A stretch of DNA of 64,000 bases from Gnomoniopsis sp. IMI 355080. Its lineage: Eukaryota; Ascomycota; Sordariomycetes; Diaporthales; Gnomoniaceae. Both the position numbers and the translations under genes were made by a program. The stretch is from contig JAPEVC010000058.1 of the NCBI GenBank assembly GCA_027946555.1, positions 101,291 to 165,290 of the forward strand, in the 5' to 3' direction. This document shows, in pieces, positions 47,203 to 60,501 of this stretch. The first letter of the stretch is position 1; each line of letters opens with the position of its first letter. The notes beneath the pieces were generated by a model. It saw nothing but the letters and a program-made list of their open reading frames with translations, was not told the origin of the DNA and searched no databases.

Positions 47203-47950
47203 ATGAAATTGCAAACCCTCGCGACGAACCTCGCCCTAGTAGGCATGGGCTTGGCTCTACCCACACGGACCGATAGCCTGACACCGACTCGTACTTTGGA
47301 CAAGCGAAGTGTCGCCGCTACTCTCGTGGCCATCATGCCAAGCTCGGCGTCCTGCGACGGCAGAGGCGACGAATGTACGACTGCGGAAGATGCTGTGGAG
47401 TACCTGACCGGTTCAATGACCGAGTACAGTGTCAGTACGGCCGTTGAGCAGGCTGGACTCCTGTCACTCATTGCGTATGAATCCGTTGAGATGCAGTACA
47501 AGAAAAACCTGGATCAGGCTGCCCAAACAGGACGCGGCACCGTCAATATGTAAGCCTCACATTTTGCAACAAGCCCTCCACCTTCCAATCCCACCTCTTA
47601 CTTCTTCTTGCTCGGTTGCACATGCTGACAGATGACTGAATAGGCAATCTGGCGACTTCAACGTGGAATTCGCCGCAGCGCTGGGACTGGGGACGTACAC
47701 AGTCGACAACGTGCTGGATCTGACTTCCACCAGCGACAAATTCACCTTCTACTCTGCGGCGTGGTATTACACCACACAGAGTGCGTGTTCCTCGACGCGT
47801 AGCATGGCGGCAAGCGGAAGTGTGGACGCCGACACCTGGTTCAACTCCTACCTCACCGAGTGCGATGGGATGGATAGCACGTGGAACAGCACCGAGCCCG
47901 AACGCTGGACATATTGGGCGCGGGCCAAGGATGTCTTTGGACTCGAGTGA
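47203..47950 (+). CDS. Small secreted protein, possibly lysozyme-like
   Basis: Two exons, 47203-47549 and 47644-47950, give 217 residues across a 94-nt intron. A signal peptide (MKLQTLATNLALVGMGLA) is followed by a dibasic LDKR near residue 34, a likely kexin site. The mature part has four cysteines. It includes PSSASCDGRGDECTTAEDA, a helix LLSLIAYESVEMQYKKN, GRGTVNMQSGDFNVEF and FTFYSAAWYYTTQSACSS. It ends WTYWARAKDVFGLE. Homologues are widespread in filamentous fungi as I recall, without an assigned function. The order Glu-helix then GRGxxxMQ...FN resembles the lysozyme/GH19 active-site region (Glu, then GRGxxQ...NY), so a cell-wall glycosidase is conceivable; this is inference. Confidence 0.85.
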
Positions 47951-48663
47951 ATTGAAGCTGTAGGGTCTGGAGATTCTGGGGCGGCGTGACTGAGGAGTTG
48001 AGCGAAGTAAATCACGTCTGCATCACCGTGTCACGGCAGAGGCTAAATTTCAACATGTATTTTTACTTTCGCAAACAAGACGGAGGATTGTCGAATCCCA
48101 TGCCTCTTCTGGCATCTTACATGAGCCATGTATATACGAAGAATAAAACCCCATGAGGAATGATGCATATGAGTGTTTTGTGTGTGTGCTGCTAATTCGC
48201 CCGTCGTACAAGGATTCAATGAAAAAGTCGAAGCATGACCGAGGCAAACTGCTATACACTGGTAACTTCAGGACACCTGTTCAGGGCATCAAGAGAATCC
48301 GACTCGGCTGAGTGGTAAGTGCCATACTTGCTCCTGAGCCTATTTGCTCATTGCTCGAGATTCGCGTTTGATTCTCAAAGCGGCCAAGCTTTTTGCCATT
48401 ATTCTTCGTGTGATCAGGTCGGGACTTGCGGGCCTAAAGGTAGCGTTCAGCTCCTTTTGCTCGTGAGTTTTGAGCTGCTTGTTTTATATTCTATTGCTAT
48501 AGAAAGCAACGCTCTGGAGTGAAGGCCTCTAAGGTGGCCTAGGATATGTGAGGCATCCTGCAAGTGAGATCAGCTCGAAGACATGAGCCTCAACAATGGA
48601 TGTTGCCTCCACCTAATGACCCCAATTCTACCTCTGTCTGCAGCCTCTACCAAAAGTCTAAGC

Positions 48664-48673
48664 TACCTAGGTA
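48664..48673. repeat. TACCTAGGTA palindrome
   Basis: Perfect copy in the gene-poor region. Confidence 0.85.
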
Positions 48674-49382
48674 CCAACCCCTAGAGATCTGTTGCAATAT
48701 CCTGAATTTCTTCCGACTTTCTGCTGACAGATTCTCTTTCATGTACATCGCCGCATTCTTTGTGCGGACACATTCATCTTGTGAGTGCTAAGTATCATGC
48801 AGCTTTGGAAATGGGCTTAGACACGGCAACATCGAGCAATCCTTCCCTTTCTCACGTATATCGAAGCCCACGAGGTTTCTCAAGTGTGACGTGTGCCTCA
48901 TGAGCCGGCGTTGTAGCCATGTTGAGAAATACAAGAGCCTCAGAAGTATGAGTAGATCTTGGCGCGGGCCCTCTGCTGTATTTGCGTTCCAGGCATTGCT
49001 GGATTAGGCGAAGAGTAAGATGGTTCAGAGGCAACAGCCAATACCTAGATACTCTGTTGAAGATTAAGCCACGTCGTTTCGACTTGTCCACGGTAAAACG
49101 ACTTGACATTGTAGGATTACATCATGTATATTGTGCGATCTTGAAACGAACAATTGATATGTCTTCTTCATTTTAGTGTATTAAAGTACCAAAATATCGA
49201 CTTCCGTGATTTGATATTTTGAGGGTTCGTCGTCGCGTCGACACATGGTGTTCTCTATTTCAATGAATATATGGCTGCGTACGCTCTTTTCCAGGCCACA
49301 GAACATTCACCTGCTTGGTGTTCTCTCATCCTACCTTAAGATCCTGGATCGATAGTTATAACTCATGGCATTATACAATGGA

Positions 49383-49392
49383 TACCTAGGTA
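49383..49392. repeat. TACCTAGGTA palindrome
   Basis: Perfect copy in the gene-poor region, 719 bases from the previous one. Confidence 0.85.
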
Positions 49393-51902
49393 CGAAGTTG
49401 GCAAATTTAACAATGTCGATTCCTGTAAAGTGTCGAACGCCAAACATCACATCATGAAATTCATGGGACCGGGTGGGAAATATCGATCAAACATAGAATC
49501 TTCGCCATGCGCGCATGCCCGGAAGACCTCGGAGAGGACTGACTGGCGAAATTTTAGTCATAGGAAGGCAATGATCGAGGTCAAATTCCTACAAGGAAAG
49601 TATGATAGCTACCTTCCAAGGGTTAAGTTGCGAGGTTAGATCTTCTTATGCAACATTGACTAGCAATGGTTGGTCGATATGGCCGACGTTCAGCATGGTC
49701 AGGTTGAATTCTTCAGCCTGGAAGACGTCAGTAGGTGTAGGACAGTAGCAGAGGTGTATGAATCTAGTCGCCTAAGTAAGAGAGTCGGAGGCAATTATGA
49801 GAACATCGTCACCTAGGCGCGCGAGCTTACCGTCCATTTTCACAGCGGACATGGTTGTTCTATTTAGGTAAATACTTACGCCATCGAGCTCGAGAGATCG
49901 ACTATGTGACGGTAAGGAATCGAAGGCCTGGAAAAGTCAAGATTCGATTCTTTCCCAAGAGTTCTATGTTCACTTGAAACTTTTAGAAGAATATTCATCA
50001 GTTCGATCGGACCAGAACGTTTCAACTACAGTTCTTCCGTCCCCAGCACTCAACAAATCTGGGCAGCCGCCCAACTCAGTCAACATATTCCATCCTGCAC
50101 AGAATTGGGCATAATTACTTCTGACGGGCAATAAAACCCAGATTACTTCAAATGAGGATCATCCAATAAGGCTTGCCTTTCTTATTGATACAAATGATTT
50201 ACATGCGCATGTGAGAGGCTACCAAGTGGTGGTTCTTTGTGTGCCGTTAGACCTGTTTGGTCTGAAATCGTATTCTTGTAAATTTCATAAGGAACTCCAA
50301 GCAACTCAGAAATCCAAAAGCGCGCTCAATCGTAAGCAGCATGGACGTAAATGTACATGTGGATCTGATGAAATACATACATCTCAACACGGTGACTGAT
50401 ATGGTGAAAGATGCATACGCCAGCAAAATCGACCACGAGCTTACTGTTGTGAGCATCTGAGCTATTCAGTCTGATGGTAAACCTATTTACGTATACCTTG
50501 CTTCATCTACCAACCACATCGGACGGCACGTTCTTGCATTTCTCGTGACGTCAAAAGACACTAGACCGAATCGTGGGTAGTCTGCTATGATTAGTGAACC
50601 GGGGAAGGGTAAACCGTTGCCATCTCCACAGTCGTAGGTCCGTAGGGATAATGCACCGGGCTCTTCTTGGACACTAATTGGGCTTGACGCGAACATGACG
50701 GTCACAAACTACCACACCGGTCAGAGACTACCCACGAAACTTGCACAATTGATCCTCGTCCAACCACCTCAAGGCCTTCCAGAAAGGGGATAAAGCTTCG
50801 AAAATGTATATAGAACCTCTCCCAAGCTCCTCCAAAGTTCATTCCCCGCCGACAGAGACAAAACGCTACGCTGCCCCGCGCGGCTGGTCCGTCTCAACCC
50901 ACCGCATCGGGTCCACCAACCCGAGACCTTGGGACGATGCAGACGGGTCTAGATGGCCTGAACTTTTGTCCAGTCTATGGATAGCCCCCGCCAATGGTAC
51001 TCTTGTCTTTTCTTTTCGAGCCCACCGCCATTTATGAGCCGTGTTTCTTTCATACCAGTCACAAACGGCTCTTAAGCCTAAGGACCGAACCGCTTCTCAC
51101 TGATTGCCTGCTTGCCTGTTTTCGTTTTGCTAAAGTCTAGTTGGGCGGGCATTGGTCTCACTTCTTGGACCCTTCAAATTCCAACAACTTGAGACTGAGG
51201 GGTTGAGACATCGTCATGCCTGCGACGGCGTAAAGTAGCCTATAGAAGGAGGGAAATGCAAGGCATGCGCAAGTCCATGGTATCCACCTGGGAGGAAAAA
51301 AGGGAATTACTTGTGAAGAAGGAGGCTCGTGCAATCGTTCGACCCAGAAACAGGCAAGGTCTAGACTCCCGAAAACATATCTTCAACAGAGGGCATGCTC
51401 ATTCCGTTGCGGGCAAATTTCTTGAGATGTTTGGCGCCACCACGACCAGTCACTAGGGCATGCCGAAAGGAAAGTGAGCAAATGAGTAAGACGACTTCTG
51501 CCTATCCCTTGCGGTGTAACTTTTGCGGCTGATCCGCTGGGGAGTACAAACTGATCATCGCACACCCCCGATCTCGGTGAAGACCCAAAGTCACCAGTCA
51601 GAATCCAAGTGATGCACGAATAACGCCGACAAGTGACCATTGGATGGAGTAAGCTCTCCTCGCGCATTGCGTCTGACTGTAGCTCTGTGCGTACTTACTC
51701 CGACGAGACCGCAGTGGCAGCGTATCATTTCGCATTCTGTCTATACCAACCAGCCTTGCCAGCCTGCTTCTTCGGTGGTGCCATGTGATATGGTGAGGTT
51801 GCAAGAGAGATCCTCACCTCTATCCTGGAGCAACACACGCGCGCACCTCTTGGTGTTCTGTTATTGTATCACCTGCTGGCCAGATGCACGTGGATGGCTG
51901 CC

Positions 51903-51912
51903 TACCTAGGTA
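51903..51912. repeat. TACCTAGGTA palindrome
   Basis: Perfect copy, flanked by CC and GGAGG. Confidence 0.85.
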
Positions 51913-52397
51913 GGAGGCCCGAAATTTGGCAAGATGATGCCCAGCAGTACCCTGTGAATCAAGTTCTGATGACTTCGCTGGCTAGACGGCAAGTTTAGTC
52001 GTACGAACCTCGTTCCTTACTGGGACAGGAAATGAAATGTCTTCTTTTTTACCAATATGAACTATGGAAAAAGTATGGAAAGACGTAGTTGAGACATTGA
52101 TACCCAACTTCAGTCCGAGCAGACAGTCCAAGGACGGCAAGATTTGCACAGGCTAACAAGATGCCTGTTTGGCTGTCTGGCAGTCTAGGGACAGCCTTTG
52201 GAAAACCCAAGGTCTGTCCGGTGAATGCTTGTGAGATGCCGGGGGGTTAAAAGCTCATACCCAGCGGTGTGCTGTATGTCTCAGGACTTCCGAAATTTTT
52301 CTGTCTATAGACCGCATCAGCTTAGGGCTGTTGACAGTCAGTCGTCCATCCAAAGCTGATGAAGTGCGGCTCAGGCTTACGAAGTAAGTACAATATG

Positions 52398-52407
52398 TAC
52401 CTAGGTA
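52398..52407. repeat. TACCTAGGTA palindrome
   Basis: Perfect copy extended to GTACCTAGGTAC, a 12-nt palindrome. Confidence 0.85.
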
Positions 52408-55400
52408 CACGTTGGTGTGTTACGATGGCTTCAGAGGCTTTGATCAACTGAAGCACAAAACATAGATCGTGTAACTCAATGGAGTCTAGTGGTTGGACAT
52501 CCGTGCAGGTTAGACTGATGTGACCTAACGAAGTCTTCGGCGTGTGATCTCCTGGCTCGCAGAACCTGGAGAAATGCTCTAGTATTGAGAAAGATAGCAA
52601 GATACATAGTAATAAACCTGGGGGCAGTGATCTGCACAGGGGTCGCGCTCGTCACCCACGCTGCCAGGCTGCCGGATTCTCCAATTGGCGCGATGGGATA
52701 TGTCATGTCTAGTAGTATCTGGTAACACAGGGCGGTCTTCTTGTAGCAATCAATCGGTGACTAAGCACGCCTTAGTGTTCAATAGTAAAATTTGGTCGGA
52801 AGGTAGTCGCCGTCAGGACCCGAGCAGGCATTACAAAGCGCTTCATGGCCAGACAGACGGCTTCAGGCTTGTTGAGCTGTAGGAAGTGGGCTGAGTTGCT
52901 CGAAGAGTGACTGACCTGCATCCATCTCATTGATCCTAGTCTGGCAAATTTCATAGCGAGCCGCACAGAAGCGGATCTTGACTCCGAATTTAGCAAAGAA
53001 ACCGAAGCGCAACCTGGGGTGTTAGGCCTGTGGTGAAGGTCTAGTCCATCAAATGGACCCTACGCATAATGGATATCGGCGACCACCATCTGCACTTTCG
53101 CTCGGCACCGACAGCGTACCAAATTGGCCGAGATGATATACCGGACCTTGGCTCGGTCATTACAGATGTTCAACGACGAGCAGCTTCCGCATTCGATCTG
53201 ATGTCAGACATTGGAACACCGACACAGTGGAGATCCTTTGTATGACTGACAAGTAGGGGCATGGCTATCGCTGCTGGATCGAGTTACTATTCAGGGCGGC
53301 GCTCGTTGGAGACATGCCAGAATCCGTCTCGAAATGCGTGATGGTGTTAGCAAAGTGTGGTCATTGCTGAGAGACGGGCCTAAAACATAGGGTGCGGAGG
53401 CTGTTGTTCGAGATTACGAGTATATTGAGCCAGCGTCAGGCGTGCGCAATTTGCTTTTGCTCAAAAGTTCTGTTACACGCAAAGATCAGCCAGTGACACA
53501 GCTCATCTCGATGACCGGGAGGAAATTGATTCTCCGGGATCAGCTGCAGGTGTGAAGCGGAATGCGTCGAGCGGTCAAATCTACTAGACCTAGCACATTC
53601 ATGACCTTACAATTCTGCAGCTAACCCACAGCTGTTCACACCTCTGATGGCTGGACGGGTGATAGTGGGCCGTCTCATGCGATTGACCGCCATTCCCGTC
53701 TCGCATTCAGAAAAGAAGCAAGCAGTCTTACACAAGCTAGACACGTCCATAATGAGCATAGTGCTTTGCTGCCTCCCACGTGATAGAGGTGGAAGCACGT
53801 AAAGTGATACATTACTGCGATTGCCGAGAAGACCACAAATGAGAAGCGGTGCAGTGGAATCCTGAAGCTAGCCTCTCTTGACCTTTGAACCTTGCGCGTT
53901 GAGGACGTGGACGGATTGAGGACGATCTCAGCTTTAAGATTAGTGATCGCGTCAAGAGCCCGGAGCAAAGTCGCTAGCGTCATAACCGCTCCCATTGTGA
54001 GTCGGTCTTTTGGCACGGGAGCAGAACACTCGTTAAGCTGAGGCTCAGAAAGCGTTTGAGCACGAGACCGAGACCGGGGGTCCCGAGGCCTGGATGAACG
54101 CGCTGTAAGCTTCCCGCACTGATCAGATCCTGGGGCTTTTCTGATCTTGAGCCTACATGCAGGAAGTCTACGCCATATGTCCCACATAGCGACCTTGGTG
54201 TAGATGGCGTGTAGATGGTGTGGAGCTCCGGTCGTAAGGGAAGGCTGCCCTGCTGCCACGAGGTGGAAGGATTTGAACAAGGTGGGGGGCAAGAGGATCG
54301 AGGATCGCCCATCAGGACGCGTGGGAAGGCTTCGGGTGTCGTCTCGAATTGGGAGGACTGGGGTCGCCTGCCGTCACGGGAGCGATGGAGTATGGCTGAT
54401 CCACAAGCCAAGAAATCCACTATTGATGTGACCTTGATCCGAGCATGGAGCCATACCCAAGCAGGTTAAGCCCCCATCGGTGACCGACCTCACTTGTTCC
54501 TCCGCGACAGGGAAGGAAATTTGTAGCGTCTAAGAGTGGCTCGCAATGGTCGGTATTATTAGGCCTGCAATAATGCTGCTGAGAGACTGATGAAAAGACA
54601 TTCTGTGAGTCGTACTCATACACAGCCCTGAAAAGGAAGCGCGTTGACCCGAGTCCGGACATGAAGACTGGCAAGACAAACAGCCACCAGCACTGTCGCT
54701 GTTGCGTATGGTAATGCAACGACGGCGTCAAAACCAAGGTCGTTTTGGTGAGTCCTTGCATCCAAGTTACTGGGCCCTGCAATGTGGCAGCGGATGTTTA
54801 AGCTTGTACGCCACCTAGCAAGCCAGCAGCCGAACAGACATAGGTCGAGTAAAGGCCATGGTGAAGCTAAGGCTGAAGGCTGAACAAGGATCCCCCCCCC
54901 CCAAAAAAAGAAGTAGAGTGGAGGGTCATGTCCAGCCTTTGCCCAAACCTCGCAAAGTGTGATTGCACTGTGGTGTTGACCCTCTACGAGGCGTATCGGT
55001 CCGGACGCGGCCGGTGATAGCGCTCCAATTAATTGTACCATGTAGTGGGATCTACACAAGACAGTGTCACTTTTAGCAAGCAAAATGTGCGAAAAGTACC
55101 TAAGCATCTGAGACCTTCCAATCGATCAACGATAATGATGAATGATGCATTGGCAAGACTGTTCGATTCGGCTGGGACGGAATGCCAATCAAAAAATAGA
55201 TGCGCTAGGAGCAAATCGAGAAGAACCCGGATATTTCGTCGTAAGTAGCTAGATGCAGCTGGTCTTGGTCGGAGTCCACTCCGCGCCGCAATAGAGGGCC
55301 ATGGCAGTACAAGGCAGTCCAAGGAACTGTGGGGTGGATAGTCCAAAACAGCTACTAGAAAAACGATTTAAAAAAGGAAGGCCTACTGGTAATACCAAGA

Positions 55401-57003
55401 GGTGGGATCTGCAGACGTCCGTCGTCGGACCTCGAGATGCACTGACCAACTCCCATTTGCACCTGCACCTTGACGCCTTGGGCACCTTCTCGATTTGATT
55501 GTCGGGGCACGCACAGACAAGGGCCCACGGTTTTTGATGGCAATTCGTCTATGAATGGTGGACGGCGATTGATTGGGGCATGGAACGGAACGGGAAGGCG
55601 TAACTAAGGTTTGGGGTGTACCAGGCCATTGGGGCAGCTACCGCCGTACAGTACATAGTACGTGCGTCAAGCGGGGAACAAGGACCTGCAGCCAGCGCAA
55701 GCCACATCTTCTTCCTTCCAGATCTGAGGCAGGTTTGACATGGCCTTGACACCTTCACCACCTACATAGTATCTACGAACAGACACCCGTCTCTTCGCCT
55801 TGAACCCTGACTGTGATCGCCAGCCAGGATGATATGTACATATGCTCAGACACCCCGGCCCTCGGCAGGGCCGTGTGCGTGATGCGCAGATCAGCTCGGG
55901 CAGGCAGAATGGATGAGTTCGCTTCTCAGACTCTGTTACTTTTGCGGCTCGTCACGTCGCGGCCCAAAAGTCCACCAGGACTTTAGGAGCTCGCATTCAA
56001 TAGGTATCAGCTCACTGCAGACCACCCGCCCTAACTTAATCCAGACGGCCCTTACACGACACAAGAGGCATTATCCTGGCACAGCCTGGAAAGGGCTCAA
56101 AGTGCAGGGCTCCTCCTTGCTCATGATACCTGCTCATAGTAGATCGTGTTATTTCTTTCGAATCCACTTTGGCCCGGTCCTGCCCATGGCCTCCTGCAAT
56201 CAAACACCACTAGACTTTTTCAGCTGACGACCTGCACTGCACGATACCACGGTCCTCTCCGTCTTACACTGTACAGGACCAAGTCTGGATCCTCCTGGTT
56301 GGCCTAGGAACGACCTCCACTTGGTGACACAAGGCTCAGCAGTGCGGAATCCTGCGCAATCCGGGCACTCGAGTCTAACCCTGGACCGTGCAGCTGGCCA
56401 TTGATGGTGATCAGTGATCACGCCTCTCTTCGCGCGTTCAAGTTCCCAACACTACAAGCCTGGCTGGCCTGGCCGGTGTCGTGCTACTGTCGACGGGACG
56501 GGCAGAAACGGGCCACCGCACACAGCGAATCGCCGTCGCACCACGTCAACTGACAAGCAACGCAATCAGATCAGACCTGTTCAAGCCCCACCAGATCCTC
56601 CCGCTGCTGGCGCCGCAGCCAGCCCAAAGCCATTTTACCAGTAACCTGGGACGCTGCCAGTCCTGCCATCCTGATCCCGGCTGGCTGACTGTCCTGCAGT
56701 TCGGGACACACGCGCCGCTCCTTGCCCACTTCTACGCTGAATTTGGTGCGGCTCCCGCCTGTCCGGCGCCCATCTGTCTGGCTAGGGCGTTCCTCCTCCA
56801 AAGCCACAACCGCTGTCAGATTCTTGTCAAACTGCTGTAAACTACTATGCAACAGATAGAGCCGCCTTCTCTTGACCTTCCGAACGAGCGCCATGGCCAC
56901 AGGCAGCTCATGCAGTCAGCGCAGCCGAGGCCGAACGGTACGGCAATTGTACTAGTTCACGATCTCCTACACGTGGACCTGTCGTATTCAAAAACCTCTC
57001 CAC

Positions 57004-57033
57004 CATCGCATCGCATCACATCACATCACATCA
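57004..57033 (+). repeat. CATCA pentanucleotide microsatellite
   Basis: Two CATCG-type units followed by three or four CATCA units. Confidence 0.7.
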
Positions 57034-60000
57034 GCTCGGTTATACACGCTACCTGCACGGGGCTCCGGTTGCTCCGTCCGTATTGTGTGTACTTCGAACA
57101 ACTGACCAAACGAACCCAATTAGGGGCCTTGGCGACGCACTTTCGCAAGGGTTCCATATCACATTGTCCGCAGCTGTACTGTGTATGTACCATCGTGCCT
57201 GGTGTGCAAGGGGAAATGACCTCAGTAAGCCCAAATTTCGGACGAAACGAATGCGAGCGACTATTACCCGTTTAGACCGGTGAATCTCACATACCATGAC
57301 CCTAACTCATTTGTAGGAAAGCGGCCTGCAAGCAATACGCATTGCCCAGGAGCCTGAATTTCGACCCCTGTCTGAGCGCGTCTCGCCCAAAACCACTTTT
57401 GATTGCTGCCACGAAAGCTACTATGTAGCTATCGTTCACTTTCGTAGAGCTGCTCATTCCCGACGCTCGAAGGTCCGATGAGTTAAGCTTTCAGCCTAAT
57501 CGACATTGCATGCAGCATCTAAACCCCGTCTCATGTCATGTCCGAGCCTGGGTACTTCCGATGAATGCAACTTTTCATTCCATGTGGCGCATCATAACTC
57601 CCGATAGATCTCCACTCTTTCCGGGTCGTGTCCAGACCAAACACTTGCAAATAGCAGCATGCCTGGTGTGCCTGGTTGAGGAATGATGACCCCCCAAACC
57701 GAGCTTTCCAGAGAGACTCTCGTACGAAAAACTCCGGTCCGGAGCCGAAGAGCCTCTTTGCCACAGACATGCGCATTCCGTACAACCCACACACCCCTCT
57801 CAAGGTTGCCTTCAGGGCCCTTATTCTATTATCGGGCCAGTAGCCTCAAACCATGCTCATCTCGTCAGATCCACGCTGATGCCTTTCTCGCTCTAGGCGC
57901 GTGCTAAGGAGTTTGAGTACAAACAGTTCAGGACCCAAAGTGCTCGTAGACGACATGACTCCGCCCCCCCCCTTCCTCCTCCAGGGACAGGCTGTATTCG
58001 AGAAGTACGGTACTTTTTGTTTTTGGGCAAACTGGCGGGACTCCGTCATGTGGCTCGAGTTCGAGGCCCAAGCTTTGCGTTCATCCCGGAAGTCATGCTA
58101 GTGCAGAGGATGGGACGCGGCCCGTCTCTTTGGGATAGTGCGCGATCTGATCTAACCGGAGTAGGTATCCAAGGGGGTTGGGCCGTTCATCAATTCACTC
58201 CTTTTTCACTTGGTTCTCGTGTTTTCTCCTGCTCCATCTTTGTCTCTTCTGGTGTTGAAGTCTCGATCAAGCTAGCTGACGAGGGCTCTAATCCGCAGCT
58301 TTCATGCACCCCTTTCTATACATCTCACCTACATCATGTTGACACGCACATGTACATCCGGGAAAGACGTATCCGCTTTTGCAGTCTCTAAAACGTGGGC
58401 CTCATCCCTGGATCTTCCATGGGATGGGTGACCGGATCTGACCGCAAGACAGGCAAATGCTGCGTCTTTGCCTGGCCAGCCTGCTTCATAAGTTACTCAG
58501 GTTCACGCATACCCACCCCTGGCGAGCAATGCACAAAGTAGCCACCCAGCCACAAAGGGTCCCTCGCTTTCCCCTGGCTATCGAAAAAAGCACATGCCCA
58601 CTCGTAGCCCGTACCCTATACCAGGTACCCTATGCTAGCGCCCAGTGTGCTGGGACTGGGACTGGGATTTGGGGATCTGCCTGTCTTGATACATGAGCGT
58701 TCCCCAGAGCTACGCTGTGCCTCGCACTGGTCGTCGCGTGTTCTGGCACCCCTTCATGCAGTGGAGGAGGCGGCTCCAGGCAGACATCGAATAATTGCTC
58801 CGAGAATACTAGAATGACCGTCTCGAGTTCAAGAGGAGAGGCTCGTAGGTGCTCGAGACAGCTGGGTCATCTGAAGCGGACTATTCAATTTGTGCGTATT
58901 CGCTCAGCCGCTTGGGTCGGTAGGGTCGGTTTGCATCCCTGTTGCAGCCAGGACTACCCTAGCAAGCTGCTTCTCATCAATCCAAGTTCTCCCAGACTCA
59001 AGGGCAGTCTCTTACAATCCTCGTAAGTGACCTCACTCTGCTCATCCATCATACAGTATTTGGCCAGCCCAAATGGAACCTCTCCTATCCTTGGCCAGAT
59101 CTTGAGACATACCCGGAGTTCCTTTGCCGGCTGAAGATTGCACTCCCGGAGCCCAGTACTACTTACTATATTTCCACCACACCATTGATACTCTGGTGCA
59201 TCTGTTCCTCCTTTGTGCGCATGAAGCAATAATTGTTTCTCGCCTTCTAGTAAGCACGCTATTCTTGCTTTGCTATGGTACCGCACAGGTAGACGGGGCA
59301 CGCTACGATCTACATGGTACCTTGCTTCAAGTTGGTGCTAGCCATCCTGTCATTCTCATCTCGTACCTGACACACAGTACTTGTCACTAGACTCAAAAGC
59401 ACCGAAAAGACTACCACTGCGAAGGACAGGGAAAGCGCCTCTAGCACCTTTGGTCTGCAGCATGCCCACCTGAGAAAAATTGTAAGTACTGGAGTATTTG
59501 TTGAACAGTAGGTGTTCCTAACCCGGCCGACTGGCATTATCTCCATGGTCTCTCATGGGCCTGACCAGGTGTGCCCCCAAACATGTTTCCAGGCCAGAGG
59601 AAAAGCAACAAAACACACACTCGGACAGATCAGGAGCGCCACAGTATGTCCAATCCCGGAGCGCCTCAAATACACTAACATTCCCAGGGTATCCAAACTG
59701 CACTGGACCTCCTGCTCTGTGTCAGGGAACCCTGCCTTTTGGTGAGCATGTCTTTCCTTTCAGCCCCTCCAAGTACTCATACAGGTCAAGGCAGCACCAT
59801 CCTTCCCACTAGTGAAGAAAGAAAAACCTCCCCGAGAACAGCACGGGAAATGATAGAAAGGACAGCTCCGTCCCGCCTGCTCACATAGCGACACATCCCA
59901 ACGCTCTGCCAAATCAGTTATCACGCTCGATTACTCACAGTCTCCTGAATCCTTCCACCACAATCCTTTCTCCTGTCGCCATCCTGTATAGTACGATACT

Positions 60001-60501
60001 CTCTCATCTTTTCTTTGATATTGATACCCGGCAGCTGGGAAATACCTGGCTCCACCTTTTTCACGTATTTGCTTGTTATATCTGATTGTGGGTTTGGCGC
60101 AGGCTGTTCTGCGAAGAGTACTGGAGTTCAAAACCTAAGCAAAAGACGAAGCCTGGACCAAGATACCCAAAATATCCTGGACCTCAGCCTAAGCGGTCTT
60201 GCAGCGTTCCCAGCTCTCAGTGCGACCCGGCTGAACGAATACAAGACCACCCTGGCCCCCCACCCTCCTCCTCCTCCTCCAAACTCCACCTCAGATTCTG
60301 CCAGATCCAAACTGGGACGAACTGCAATAAAACGTGGAGCTTCATCGAGACCGACGAATGTAGCTTGCCCATTCAATTCCTGAAGCCCATCTGCTCAAAC
60401 TGGCAGCGAAAGAGGGACGGGGCACGCGGTAAAGAGTCATCCACCATATGGTCCTACTTCTAGCACCTGGCAGTGCGAGACCTCGCGTATTACCAGCGGA
60501 A

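Larger units (their letters stand above)
47951..60501. other. 12.5-kb gene-poor region
   Basis: No gene with coding character was found in this longest gap. Frames are short, overlapping and without homology, including a 205-codon frame at 53675-54292 (-). It carries four TACCTAGGTA palindromes (48664, 49383, 51903, 52398), a (CATCA)n microsatellite near 57010-57032 and several poly-C runs. A 74-codon frame at 52772-52996 (-) contains a short piece like the C-terminus of alpha/beta-hydrolases. The last kilobase is probably the promoter and leader of the zinc-finger gene. Confidence 0.5.

Noticed and set aside
48293..48378. tRNA-like stretch (CGGCTGAGTGGTAAG with GAGAATC / GATTCTC ends)
   Set aside because: The outer seven bases pair, but no T-arm stem precedes the 3' strand and no anticodon arm can be drawn.
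53675..54292. 205-codon minus-strand open frame
   Set aside because: Composition is Arg/Ser/Leu-rich without domain character, an overlapping 146-codon frame lies on the same strand, and no family resemblance is seen.
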